37,252 nt of DNA from Candidatus Methylomirabilota bacterium (GTDB taxonomy: Bacteria; Methylomirabilota; Methylomirabilia; Rokubacteriales; CSP1-6), in NCBI GenBank assembly GCA_036001065.1, contig DASYUQ010000143.1, positions 1-37,252 of the forward strand. The letters are read 5' to 3'. Both the position numbers and the translations under genes were made by a program. This document shows, piece after piece, positions 1 to 7,539 of this stretch. The notes under the pieces are model-generated. The model was not told where the DNA came from. It did no database searches and was given only the letters and a program-made list of their open reading frames with translations. Position 1 is the stretch's first letter. Every line of letters starts with the position of its first letter.

Positions 1-1
1 C

Positions 2-91
2 ATGCCGCTGGCCCACGCGCTGGCCAGCATGCGGCTCATGAGCGACGAGCTGCTGCCCGCGCTCCATCGCCTGCCGGCCGTCCCCGCGTGA
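2..91 (+). CDS. LLM-class flavin-dependent oxidoreductase, C-terminal end (partial)
   Basis: This is the last 29 codons of a gene that begins outside the window. The visible tail contains SMRLMSDELLPAL, which resembles the final helix of luciferase-like monooxygenase family proteins, where the last strand is followed by a helix ending in a similar LxxxVxP pattern. It stops 10 bases before the acyl-CoA synthetase start, so the two are probably cotranscribed. Only the tail is seen, so the family call is an inference from a short motif. It is supported by the number of LLM genes elsewhere in the window. Confidence 0.5.
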   Translation: MPLAHALASMRLMSDELLPALHRLPAVPA

Positions 92-101
92 CCTGCCGTC
101 C

Positions 102-1742
102 GTGACGTCGGCAGAGTGGTTCGACAAGGTGCCGATCGGCACCTTGCCCGAGCGCGCGGCCCGGCGCTGGGGGACGCGGCAGGCGCTGTGGTTCGGGGAC
201 CGACGGTGGACGTTCGCCGACGTGGCGGCCGGCGTCGACCGGATCGCGCGCGGGCTGATGGCGCTCGGTGTCGACGCCGGCGACAAGGTCGCCCTCTGGA
301 TGCTGAACCGGCCGGAGTGGATCGAGACCGCGTTCGCGGTCATGAAGATCGGCGCCGTGCTCGTGCCCATCAACACGCGGTTGCGGACCGACGACGTCGC
401 CTACATCCTCGATCAGTCCGGGTCGACCACGCTCGTGCTCGCCGAGCGCTCGGGGCCCGTGGACTATCTCGCCATGATCCGGGAGCTGCAGCCTCTCGGG
501 GCGGCGCGCGCGGAGAGCCGGCTGCCCAAGCTCGCCCGCCTCGTGCTCCTCGGCGGGGAGCCGCGCGCGGGCACCGTGGGATGGCCGGAGCTGCTCGACC
601 GCGCCTCGGACGTCGACGACGCCAGGCTCGCCGGCCGCGCGCGGGGGGTCGATCCCGAGGATCTCGCCTTCCTCATGTACACCTCGGGGACGACCGGGTT
701 TCCCAAGGGCGCGATGCACAACCACCGGCTCGTGCGCAACGTGACCGACCGCGCGTTCCGGCTGGCCATCGGCGCCGAGGACGTCATCATGATGTACCTG
801 CCGCTCTTTCACCTCTTCGGCTTCTCCGAGGGCATGCTCACCTCGATGGTGACGGGCGCGCGCCAGGTGCTCACTGAGACGTTCGACGGCGACGAGAGCC
901 TCGCGCTGATCGCCCGGGAGCGCGCCACCGTGGTCCACGGCTTCGACACGCACTTCAAGGCGCTCTGCGAGGCGTACGAGCGGCGGCCGGTGGACGTGTC
1001 GAGCGTGCGCACGGGGATCCTCGCCGCGGGCATGTCGAGCTCGACGTCGATCGCGCGGCAGGGGCGCAAGCTCTTCGGCCCGCTGGTCTCCGGGTACGGG
1101 ATGAGCGAGTTCGGGGTCGGGGTGGCGATCGGCGCGCTCGATTCCACGGAGGAGCAGTCCTGCGAGGCGTCGGGCTACCCGGCGCCGGGCTACGAGATCC
1201 GGGTCGTCGACCCCGCGACCGGGCGCGATCAGCCGCCGCAGACGCCGGGCGAGATCCTCGTCCGCGGCTACAGCCTCATGCGGGGCTACTACGACAAGCC
1301 CGAGGCGACGGCGGCCGCCATCGACGGCGAGGGCTGGATGCACACCGGCGACATGGGCATGTTCCGGACGGACGGCCATCTGCGGTTCATGGGCCGCTAC
1401 AAGGACATGCTGAAGATCGGCGGCGAGAACGTGGATCCCATGGAGGTCGAGGCCTACCTCATGACCCACCCGGGCGTCGACGTCGCCGCGGTGGTCAGCT
1501 ATCCCGACGCGCGGCTCGGCGAGGTCGGGGTCGCGTTCGTGCGGCGCCGGCCGGGCCGTCCGCTCACCGCGGAGGACGTGCTGGCGCACTGTCGCGGCCG
1601 CATCGCGAGCTTCAAGATCCCCCGGCACGTCCTGTTCGTGGACGACTTTCCGATGACCAGCTCCGGCAAGATCCAGAAGGTGACGCTGCGCGACGAGGCG
1701 CTGCGCCGGCTCGCCGCGCCTACCCGCGGAACTTCGGCATGA
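102..1742 (+). CDS. AMP-binding acyl-CoA synthetase (class I adenylate-forming)
   Basis: The 546-residue product activates a carboxylic acid as an acyl-adenylate and transfers it to CoA. The whole ANL fold is present. The phosphate-binding loop YTSGTTGFPKG lies near residues 193-203, the A5-type motif GYGMSEFG near the middle, GWMHTGD before the hinge, and the catalytic lysine in SSGKIQK near residue 523. The length is normal for fatty-acid or aromatic-acid CoA ligases. The start is GTG, 10 bases after the preceding LLM gene. The 3' end overlaps the convergent LLM gene by 23 bases. The substrate cannot be read from the sequence. Beside flavin oxidoreductases, it could activate a ring-cleavage product or a branched or aromatic acid. 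Confidence 0.9.
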   Translation: MTSAEWFDKVPIGTLPERAARRWGTRQALWFGDRRWTFADVAAGVDRIARGLMALGVDAGDKVALWMLNRPEWIETAFAVMKIGAVLVPINTRLRTDDVAYILDQSGSTTLVLAERSGPVDYLAMIRELQPLGAARAESRLPKLARLVLLGGEPRAGTVGWPELLDRASDVDDARLAGRARGVDPEDLAFLMYTSGTTGFPKGAMHNHRLVRNVTDRAFRLAIGAEDVIMMYLPLFHLFGFSEGMLTSMVTGARQVLTETFDGDESLALIARERATVVHGFDTHFKALCEAYERRPVDVSSVRTGILAAGMSSSTSIARQGRKLFGPLVSGYGMSEFGVGVAIGALDSTEEQSCEASGYPAPGYEIRVVDPATGRDQPPQTPGEILVRGYSLMRGYYDKPEATAAAIDGEGWMHTGDMGMFRTDGHLRFMGRYKDMLKIGGENVDPMEVEAYLMTHPGVDVAAVVSYPDARLGEVGVAFVRRRPGRPLTAEDVLAHCRGRIASFKIPRHVLFVDDFPMTSSGKIQKVTLRDEALRRLAAPTRGTSA

Positions 1743-2874
1743 CCTCCGTGGCGAACCAGCGGAGCTGCTCGAGCATGACGGCCTGCGGGGTGCCCATGCT
1801 GTTGCTCACGTTGACGTAGGCGAGGCCGGGGAAGCGCGACTGGAGGTCGCCGAGGTAGGCGACCAGGTCCTCGGGCGGCCCCGCGAACCACGCGCCCGTC
1901 TTCATGTAGTGCTCGACCGTGGGGACGCCGGCCGCGCCCCAGCCGCCGCGGCGCGTGCTCGCCTCCAGCTGGGCCGGCGTGATTCCCGGCACGAAACCGA
2001 GCGGCCCGAACATCTTCACGTGCTCCTCGTAGAACGGCGTGATCTCGCGGATCGCCCGCTCGCGGCTGTCGGCGAGGTGGAAGAAGATGCCGAGACAGAG
2101 ATCCTCGCCGAGCGCGAGATCTCGGCCCGCCCGCGCGGCGGCCTCGCGATACCCGTGGATCGGGCCCTCGGCCATGGTCGCGGCGCCGCCGCCGATGACG
2201 CCCTTGATGCCGTGACGCACCATGAAGTCGAGCCCCCGCGCGCTCGCGCTGACGATGGGCTGCCAGCACTCCACCGGCCGGCGCCGCGGCCGCGGCACCA
2301 GGGTCAGCTCGCGCAGCTCGTAGCCGCGGTAGGGGACGGCCGGGGGCAGCGTGTACCGCTTGCCGTGATGCGCGAACGATTCCTCGTTGAACGCCTTGAG
2401 GACGATCTCGACCTGCTCCTCGAACAGCTCGCGGTTGGCCTCGGCGTCGAGCATGGGCGCCCCGAACGTCTCCACCTCGCGCGTGTGATAGCCGCGGCCC
2501 ACGCCGAAGATCGTCCGGCCGCCGGTGAGGATGTCGGCCGTCGCGTAGTCCTCGGCCAGCCGGAGCGGATGCCACATGGGCGTGATGTTGAAGCCGCACC
2601 CGATGCGCAGCCGCGAGGTCAGGTGGGCGAGGTGGACGGCGGCCATCAGGATGTTGGGGATGCACTCGTAGCCTTCGTGCTGGAAGTGGTGCTCGGCCAG
2701 CCAGAGGATATGGTACCCGTGCTCGTCCATACAGCGCGCGACGGCCTCGGTCTTCTCGAAGACGGACACGAGGTGTTCGTTCGAGTAGCGCCGCTCGTTG
2801 GCGGGCGTGGCCAGCTGGCCCAGGTCGCCCAGATCGACGTGGCCGGCGTAGACGGTCGAGAACTTGGTGATCAT
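1720..2874 (-). CDS. LLM-class flavin-dependent oxidoreductase
   Basis: The 384-residue protein is a luciferase-like TIM-barrel flavoprotein. Members reduce or oxygenate substrates using FMNH2 or F420H2. Visible signs are the N-terminal helix with LAEHHF, typical of the LxEHH region of this family, the strand RLRIGCGF, and GRTIFGVGRGYH, the glycine-rich segment after the central strand. The length is at the long end of the family and resembles the LuxA/alkanal-monooxygenase-like branch. The start is ATG at 2874 with only a weak ribosome-binding site. The stop lies inside the end of the convergent acyl-CoA synthetase. Cofactor and substrate are unknown. Confidence 0.85.
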   Translation of the reverse strand: MITKFSTVYAGHVDLGDLGQLATPANERRYSNEHLVSVFEKTEAVARCMDEHGYHILWLAEHHFQHEGYECIPNILMAAVHLAHLTSRLRIGCGFNITPMWHPLRLAEDYATADILTGGRTIFGVGRGYHTREVETFGAPMLDAEANRELFEEQVEIVLKAFNEESFAHHGKRYTLPPAVPYRGYELRELTLVPRPRRRPVECWQPIVSASARGLDFMVRHGIKGVIGGGAATMAEGPIHGYREAAARAGRDLALGEDLCLGIFFHLADSRERAIREITPFYEEHVKMFGPLGFVPGITPAQLEASTRRGGWGAAGVPTVEHYMKTGAWFAGPPEDLVAYLGDLQSRFPGLAYVNVSNSMGTPQAVMLEQLRWFATEVMPKFRG

Positions 2875-2907
2875 GCCGGTGTCCTCACCCCCCTGTCGGG
2901 GTCACGG

Positions 2908-3048
2908 CTACTTCATCGGTCCCGCTCGGCCTCTCGCCGGCCCGACGAAGGCGATGTAGGCGCCGCAGGCGTGCTCGGGCCCCACCAGCATCGCTTGTTC
3001 CCCGGTGTTTGGCACGCAGATCATGACGTGATCGATGCGGGTCAGCAC
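2908..3048 (-). pseudogene. VOC/glyoxalase-like gene remnant with the middle missing
   Basis: A GTG-started frame of 46 codons begins with LTRIDHVMICVP, the classic first strand of a vicinal-oxygen-chelate domain, including its metal-binding-type His. Instead of the expected 120-250 residues it runs straight to GAYIAFVG and a stop. This looks like a VOC gene whose interior was removed in frame. It lies 19 bases downstream of the amidohydrolase stop on the same strand, where a small partner enzyme would be expected. It could instead be a functional micro-protein. No zinc-site set or second beta-alpha-beta module is left, so a remnant is more likely. Confidence 0.5.
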
Positions 3049-3067
3049 GATGAGGCCTCCGCCCGCG

Positions 3068-4066
3068 TCACTTGAGCTCCAGCAGCCGTTCGAGGTTCTT
3101 GTACAGGATCGCCTCTTTCTCGTCCTGGGAGAGGCTCTTCATGCCGAGGATCCACGAGACCGGCCAGTCCAGGGCCATGTCGTAGGGCCAGTCGGTCCCG
3201 AACACCACCCGGTCGGCGCCGACGGTGTCGATGAGATAGCGCAGGGCTTGCTCGGTGTACACGATGCAGTCGTAGTAGAACCGCCGCAGATACTCGCTCG
3301 GCGGCCTGGTGATGTGGGCCCGCGCCTCCGCGCGCACCTTCCAGGCGTGGTCCATGCGCCCGATCCCGTAGCAGGTGTAGCCGCCACCGTGGCCGAGCAC
3401 GATGTTGAGGTCCGGGTACTCGTCCAGGACCCCGCCGTGGACCAGCGTGGCGAACGTCACCGCCCGGTCCACGAGATTGCCGATGCTGTTGGGGAGGTGA
3501 TACCGCTTGCTCCGAGCCGTGACCAGCGTCTCCCCGCCCTGGTGAAAGAAGATCACGGCGCCCATTTGCTCGGCCGCCCTCCAGAACGGGCGGAACTCCG
3601 CCTCGTCGAGGGTGCGGCCGTTGACGTGATCGTTGATCTCCGCGCCTTTGAGCCCGAGCTGGGTCATGCACCGCTCCAGCTCGGCGATCGCGGCCTTCAC
3701 GTCCTGCATGGGCACCGTACCGAGCCCGGCGAACCGCTGGGGCCAGGTTCCGACCATGTCGGCGATCTCGTCGTTGGTGGCCCGCGCGGTGGCGACGGCG
3801 ACCGGGGTGTCGAGATGATAGTTGTAGAACCCGACGTACGGCGAGACCACGTGGACGTCCACGCCGAGAGAAGCCATGTCCGCCAGGCGTTGTTCCGGCG
3901 TCCACCGGGCGCGCGGCGGCAGCGGCTGCCGCTGGCTTCCGACGACCGCGCACTCCGCTCCCCGCGCGTCCTTCTCGCGCCTGATCGTGTGCCAGTCCCC
4001 ACCGTTCTCGGTCGCCCGCCAGAAGCACTGCGGCGTCAGATGGGCATGGATATCGATGCTACGCAT
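3068..4066 (-). CDS. Amidohydrolase family protein (ACMSD-like decarboxylase/hydrolase)
   Basis: The 332-residue TIM-barrel metalloenzyme resembles aminocarboxymuconate-semialdehyde decarboxylase and related gamma-resorcylate-type decarboxylases. The metal site begins with DIHAH (His7, His9), continues with a GHGGG segment on a later strand and ends with FGTDWPYD, whose Asp is the usual last ligand. The start at 4066 is chosen because AAAGGAG lies just upstream and MRSIDIHAH is the usual N terminus. A longer in-frame extension to 4207 has no such support. The VOC remnant follows directly. The family decarboxylates or hydrolyses ring-derived acids; the exact reaction is unknown. Confidence 0.88.
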   Translation of the reverse strand: MRSIDIHAHLTPQCFWRATENGGDWHTIRREKDARGAECAVVGSQRQPLPPRARWTPEQRLADMASLGVDVHVVSPYVGFYNYHLDTPVAVATARATNDEIADMVGTWPQRFAGLGTVPMQDVKAAIAELERCMTQLGLKGAEINDHVNGRTLDEAEFRPFWRAAEQMGAVIFFHQGGETLVTARSKRYHLPNSIGNLVDRAVTFATLVHGGVLDEYPDLNIVLGHGGGYTCYGIGRMDHAWKVRAEARAHITRPPSEYLRRFYYDCIVYTEQALRYLIDTVGADRVVFGTDWPYDMALDWPVSWILGMKSLSQDEKEAILYKNLERLLELK

Positions 4067-4205
4067 GATTCTCCTTTCGTACCGGGGCTTCCCGGGCTCG
4101 CTCGGCGAGACTAGGACGACCATGGGCGAAGAGTCAAGCAGAGTCGGTTCTTGACAGCGCCCCGTCATCGGGATACGAGGAGGCGCTGGTGGGCACCGCT
4201 CGACC

Positions 4206-4388
4206 ATGACGCCTCGTCACCCGCACCTGGCGCTGGCTCTCCGGGTCTGCGCCGGCTTTCTCGCAGGCTGCGCCGGCGCGACCTCCGGCCTGTCCATTAC
4301 GACGACTGCCCCCAACGGCGCCCGGGAGCAGATCCCGGCCACGGTGTCCCGGCCGGTCGTCGCGTTCTTCGGCCAGCACCTGAAATGA
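4206..4388 (+). pseudogene. Collapsed dienelactone-hydrolase-like lipoprotein gene
   Basis: A 60-codon frame starts with a lipoprotein-type signal (GFLAGCAG lipobox). It continues with an N-terminal strand-like segment ending in IPATVSRP, as in secreted dienelactone hydrolase family proteins, and then jumps to VAFFGQHLK and a stop, which resembles the last helix of the same family. The catalytic core of roughly 200 residues is absent. The junction lies near 4355-4360 and is in frame. It sits 13 bases before another collapsed gene. It could in principle encode a short lipoprotein, but the match of both ends to one family favours an internal deletion. Confidence 0.45.
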
Positions 4389-4401
4389 TCGGAGGACATC
4401 C

Positions 4402-4673
4402 ATGAAAGTCAAAGCGGTGAATGGCTTCGCGCGGATCTTGAAATCCGAGGGCATCCCTGGAAGGTCTCCGATCACGCCTCGGCGTGCATGTCAGCCATGG
4501 CCAGGGCCGTGGGCTTCCATGGAGAGGATGTGACCGAGCCGTCAGAAGTGATCCCGGCGCTGAAGCGGGCGCTCGACGAGAACGCCAGGGGCCGGCCGGC
4601 CTTTCTGGAGTTCATCTGCTCGCACCATCCGGTCCACGGAGGCTGGGTCAGGCCCGCGGCGAGCGGCCACTGA
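4402..4673 (+). pseudogene. Collapsed thiamine-diphosphate enzyme gene (acetolactate-synthase-like)
   Basis: The start is preserved with a strong site (GGAGG, then ATG). The first 18 codons, MKVKAVNGFARILKSEGI, match the N terminus of TPP-dependent enzymes of the acetolactate synthase group. After about position 4453 the reading frame changes and the C terminus of the same family appears: SDHASACMSAMARAVGF, then a run through PSEVIPALKRAL to the end. About 450 residues, including the GDG-type thiamine site, are missing. The junction is out of frame, so no full product can be made. The C-terminal frame alone runs from about 4464 to 4673. Confidence 0.65.
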
Positions 4674-4688
4674 CGGGCGCGCCCGAGC

Positions 4689-4778
4689 CTAGTGCCGTTC
4701 CAACTTGTTGATACTAAATCTGTCCACGAACGACGTACACGGTGCCTTCCTAGGCGCGAATAGTTGGAACGGCACTAG
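4689..4778. mobile_element. 90-bp inverted-repeat element (MITE-like)
   Basis: A perfect 17-base inverted repeat bounds the element: 4689-4705 reads CTAGTGCCGTTCCAACT and 4762-4778 is its exact reverse complement. The 56 bases between the arms are more AT-rich than the surroundings and have no reading frame of note. The size, long perfect terminal repeats, outer CTAG and location in an intergenic gap fit a miniature transposable element without a transposase. The right arm supplies the stop codon of msrB. A transcription terminator for the two converging genes is possible, but the loop is long and there is no T-run. Confidence 0.6.
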
Positions 4779-5230
4779 CGTTCGGGCTTCTTCTCGAACA
4801 GCGCCCGGTACTTCCCGTAGCCGGCCTCCTCCAGCTTGGAGGCCGGAATGAACCGGAGCGCCGCCGAGTTGATGCAGTAACGGAGCCCCCGGGGCCCGGG
4901 GCCGTCGGGAAAGAGGTGGCCGAGGTGGGAGTCGGCCTGCGCGGACTGTACCTCGACGCGGAGCATCCCGTGAGAGGTGTCGGTGTGCTCCTTCACGTTC
5001 TCGGCCTCGAGCGGCCGGCTGAAGCTCGGCCAGCCGGTGCCGGAATCGAACTTGTCGAGGGAGGAAAACAGTGGCTCACCGGACACGATGTCGACATAGA
5101 TCCCCGGCTCGTGGTGGTTCCAGAACTCGTTTCGGAACGGCGGCTCGGTGGCGCTGCACTGGGTGACGTCGTACTGGGTCGGGCTGAGCCTCGCCCTCAA
5201 CTCCTCGTCGGTCATCTTTTGGTCGGTCAT
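4775..5230 (-). CDS. msrB: Peptide-methionine (R)-S-oxide reductase
   Basis: The 151-residue cytoplasmic enzyme reduces methionine-R-sulfoxide in oxidised proteins. The SelR/MsrB fold is complete: GTGWPSF near residues 64-70, [11 protein letters not shown] near 101-111, and catalytic Cys119 in [11 protein letters not shown]. The two CxxC zinc pairs of the zinc-containing subtype are absent; the first position reads IVSGEPLF. Cys25 may act as resolving cysteine. The start at 5230 is chosen for its GGGAG site; longer in-frame starts lack one. Its TAG stop lies inside the right arm of the 90-bp inverted-repeat element, so the final codons may have been changed by that insertion. Confidence 0.93.
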   Translation of the reverse strand: MTDQKMTDEELRARLSPTQYDVTQCSATEPPFRNEFWNHHEPGIYVDIVSGEPLFSSLDKFDSGTGWPSFSRPLEAENVKEHTDTSHGMLRVEVQSAQADSHLGHLFPDGPGPRGLRYCINSAALRFIPASKLEEAGYGKYRALFEKKPER

Positions 5231-5269
5231 GATCCACATCTCCCGTGCGGTTTCTTCCCGGGTATGAAG

Positions 5270-5275
5270 AGTATA
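5270..5275 (-). promoter_or_regulatory. Possible -10 box for msrB
   Basis: On the minus strand this reads TATACT, five of six matches to the sigma-70 -10 consensus, about 40 bases upstream of the msrB start at 5230. The -35 position at a 17-base spacing is poor (ACCGTT), so the promoter may be weak or activator-dependent. Confidence 0.35.
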
Positions 5276-5297
5276 CCCGCCGAGCAGGGGGGAACGG

Positions 5298-5327
5298 TTG
5301 ACAGGCCGGCGAGGGCGGCGGTATGTC
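5298..5327 (+). promoter_or_regulatory. Possible promoter for the ABM-domain gene
   Basis: TTGACA (5298-5303) is a perfect -35 box. It is followed after 18 bases by TATGTC (5322-5327) as a weak -10. The ABM gene starts 52 bases further on. It lies back-to-back with the msrB promoter region. Confidence 0.35.
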
Positions 5328-5379
5328 TGTGACCCACCAGACACTGGGAACGATCCACGTGAGTGGCGAGAGGAGAGCC

Positions 5380-5691
5380 ATGGCTGACGTGCTGACGGTG
5401 GTCGCGAAGGTCCGAGCGGCGAAGGGCAAGGGCGACGCCCTGGCGGCGCTCCTCAAGGAGCAGGTGGCGGCGGTGCGGAAAGCGGAGCCGGGCTGCCTCG
5501 TGTACCGACCCCACCGGTCCACGAAGGATCCCGACCTCTTCATCTTCTACGAGCAGTACAGGGACGCCGCCGCCTTCGACGCCCACCGCAAGGCGCCCCA
5601 CCTCGCCGCGTATCGTGAGCGCCGTGAGCAGGAAGGGCTCACCGAGGGCGCGGTCGAGGTGGAGATCTACCGCTCGCTCACCGACGACTGA
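5380..5691 (+). CDS. Antibiotic biosynthesis monooxygenase (ABM) domain protein
   Basis: The 103-residue protein is a single dimeric alpha/beta-barrel ABM domain, as in YgiN-type quinol monooxygenases. It begins with [14 protein letters not shown], has the helix with [16 protein letters not shown], the strand [11 protein letters not shown], and the HRKAPHL segment typical of the family. The start at 5380 has AGGAGAG just upstream; a longer in-frame start at 5323 has no such site. It is transcribed divergently from msrB. Members are cofactor-free oxygenases of quinol-like substrates or have no known activity. The reaction here is unknown. Confidence 0.85.
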   Translation: MADVLTVVAKVRAAKGKGDALAALLKEQVAAVRKAEPGCLVYRPHRSTKDPDLFIFYEQYRDAAAFDAHRKAPHLAAYRERREQEGLTEGAVEVEIYRSLTDD

Positions 5692-5698
5692 GCCGCCG

Positions 5699-6352
5699 CT
5701 ACTTCGGCTGCGCCACGGTCCGCAGATACGGCTTCAGCGTCTTGAAGCCCTGCGGATACCTCTTCTTGGCGTCGTCGTCGGACACGGACGTCGGAATGAT
5801 GACGTCCTGGCCCGGCTTCCAGTTCACCGGCGTGGCGACCGTGTGCCTGGAGGTCAGCTGGCAGGAATCCAGCAGGCGGAGCACCTCGTCGAAATTGCGG
5901 CCGGTGCTCATCGGATAGACGATCATCGCCTTGACCTTCTTGTCGGGCCCGATGACGAACACCGAGCGCACCGTCGCATTGTCGGCGGCGGTGCGGCGGC
6001 CGCCGGTCGCGTTGGGGTGGATCATGTCGTAGAGCTTCGCGACCGTCAGGTCGGCGTCGCCGATCAGCGGATAGTTGACGGCGTGCCCCTGGGTCTCCTG
6101 GATGTCCTTGACCCAGGACTTGTGATCGCTCACGGGATCGACGCTCAGCCCGATGATCTTGGTGTTGCGCTTGTCGAACTCGGGCTTGAGACCGGCCATG
6201 TAGCCGAGCTCGGTGGTGCACACGGGCGTGAAATCCTTGGGATGCGAGAACAGGATCACCCACTTGTCGCCGATCCATTCATGGAAACGGATCTTTCCCT
6301 CGGTGGTTTCCGCCGTAAAATCCGGCGCCTCGTCGCCAATGCGTACGGGCAT
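5699..6352 (-). CDS. 1-Cys peroxiredoxin (Prx6 subfamily)
   Basis: The 217-residue thiol peroxidase removes hydrogen peroxide and organic peroxides. The peroxidatic cysteine is Cys45 in PVCTTELG, preceded by HPKDFTP, and the Prx6-type C-terminal domain carries TPVNWKPGQDVI. There is no resolving Cys in the usual 2-Cys position. The length matches the Prx6 family. The start at 6352 has GGAGG 6 bases upstream. It follows the collapsed NMT1 gene and lies at the end of the sugar-transporter gene row. With msrB nearby it forms a small oxidative-repair neighbourhood, though on separate transcripts. Confidence 0.93.
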   Translation of the reverse strand: MPVRIGDEAPDFTAETTEGKIRFHEWIGDKWVILFSHPKDFTPVCTTELGYMAGLKPEFDKRNTKIIGLSVDPVSDHKSWVKDIQETQGHAVNYPLIGDADLTVAKLYDMIHPNATGGRRTAADNATVRSVFVIGPDKKVKAMIVYPMSTGRNFDEVLRLLDSCQLTSRHTVATPVNWKPGQDVIIPTSVSDDDAKKRYPQGFKTLKPYLRTVAQPK

Positions 6353-6399
6353 GTCTGACCTCCATTTCTCTGAGAGAATCCCGGTCGTATTTCGGGATA

Positions 6400-6686
6400 G
6401 AAATTGTAGCGCGCCGTCAGGTCGAGGTCCACCCAAGGGTCCCATCCCCACCGCTCGAAGGCCATCACGATCGCGCAGGGGCGGCGTCACCGTGGGCGAG
6501 CACGCCCCAGCGCTTGCCGCGCAGGTCCTCCCGGCGCCTGAGGCCCGGCCGCGCGTTCGGGTGGCCCTGGTAGTAGAGCAGCTCGGGGTCGAGCCCTTGC
6601 TCCTTGAAGTAGCCGCCCTCGACGGCGGCGAAGAGCGGTGCGGTGCCCACCCCGCGGTTGCCACAGGCGACCCGGATCTTTTCCAT
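6400..6686 (-). pseudogene. Collapsed NMT1/SsuA-type substrate-binding protein gene
   Basis: The start is intact (AAAGGAG, then ATG at 6686). The first 45 codons read as the N-terminal lobe of an NMT1-family binding protein, with ACGNRGVGTAPLF and GGYFKEQGLDPELLY. The next preserved piece is EDLRGKRWGVLAHGDA, the usual second-lobe entry. The frame then stops, and a different frame carries FERWGWDPWVDLDLTARYNF, which looks like the C-terminal region. At least two stretches, together about 200 residues, are missing. The gene lies 22 bases after the MalG-type permease. The exact 3' limit is uncertain. Confidence 0.55.
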
Positions 6687-6708
6687 CGGGGCACTCCTTT
6701 CGCGGACG

Positions 6709-7539
6709 TCAGCCCTTCAGGCCGGAGAGGCCGAACCCGCTGCGCAAGGCGCGCTGGAGAAGCAGGAAGAGCAGGAAGACGGGGATGGTGGCCAGCACGG
6801 CGATGGCCATCTGCTCGGTGGGCGGGTTGCCGTAGTCCTCGCCGAACCGCACGAGCCCGAGCGGATAGGTCCGGTAGTCATCGTGGGACACGACGGCCAG
6901 CGGCCACAGGAACTGATCCCAGCTGTCGCGGAAGGCGAGGAGGGCCAGCACGGCCAGGGCGGGCCGGCACTGGGGCAGCACGATCTTCCAGAGGATCCGC
7001 AGCTCGCCGGCTCCGTCGATCCGCGCCGCCTCCAGGTAATCGGTGGGGATCTTGAGGATGAACTGACGCATGAGGAACACCCCGAAGGCGTCGATGAGGA
7101 GCGGGCCGGCGATCCCCTGGAGGCTGTTGACCCAGCCCAGCTTGTGGATGATCAGGAAGGTGGGGACGAGCGTGACCTCGAGCGGGAGCATGAGCGTGCT
7201 GAGGATCAAGATCAGGAGGAGCTTGTCCCCGGGGAAGCGGTACTTGGCGAGCCCGTAGCCGGCCAGGGTGCAGAAGACGAGGTTCCCCACCATGACGGCA
7301 GAGGACACGATGACGCTGTTGCGGAAGAAGAGCGGGAACGCCGCCCGCCCCATGGCGTTGGGGTAGTTCTCCGGGTGCCAGACGGAAGGGATCCACTCGG
7401 TGGTGAGCTGGAACATCTTCTCCCCGGCCTGGAACGACGTGGTCACCATCCAGATGATGGGCAGGACGAAGACGACGGTGAGGCCGGCCAGCGGGAGCAG
7501 GCCGAGCCAGGCGGCGTGGGCGGCCAGCCGTCGCCTCAT
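6709..7539 (-). CDS. Carbohydrate ABC transporter permease, MalG type
   Basis: The 276-residue inner-membrane protein has about six hydrophobic segments, including LAGLTVVFVLPIIWMV near the N terminus. The permease EAA loop reads EAARIDGAG near residue 185. The C-terminal LSGLKG is typical of MalG/UgpE permeases. It starts at ATG 7539, overlapping the stop of the MalF-type gene by 4 bases (ATGA), so translation is probably coupled. A much longer open frame upstream is the shadow of that gene. It pairs with the MalF-type permease to form the channel. The ATPase is not encoded here. Confidence 0.92.
   Translation of the reverse strand: MRRRLAAHAAWLGLLPLAGLTVVFVLPIIWMVTTSFQAGEKMFQLTTEWIPSVWHPENYPNAMGRAAFPLFFRNSVIVSSAVMVGNLVFCTLAGYGLAKYRFPGDKLLLILILSTLMLPLEVTLVPTFLIIHKLGWVNSLQGIAGPLLIDAFGVFLMRQFILKIPTDYLEAARIDGAGELRILWKIVLPQCRPALAVLALLAFRDSWDQFLWPLAVVSHDDYRTYPLGLVRFGEDYGNPPTEQMAIAVLATIPVFLLFLLLQRALRSGFGLSGLKG

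Noticed and set aside
36-1628. 530-codon minus-strand frame
   Set aside because: Shadow of the acyl-CoA synthetase, with His/Arg/Asp-rich composition and no recognisable motif.
4689-4778. Inverted repeat as an ordinary terminator for msrB
   Set aside because: The 56-base loop, 17-base perfect arms, AT-richer interior and lack of a T-run fit a small mobile element better; not fully excluded.
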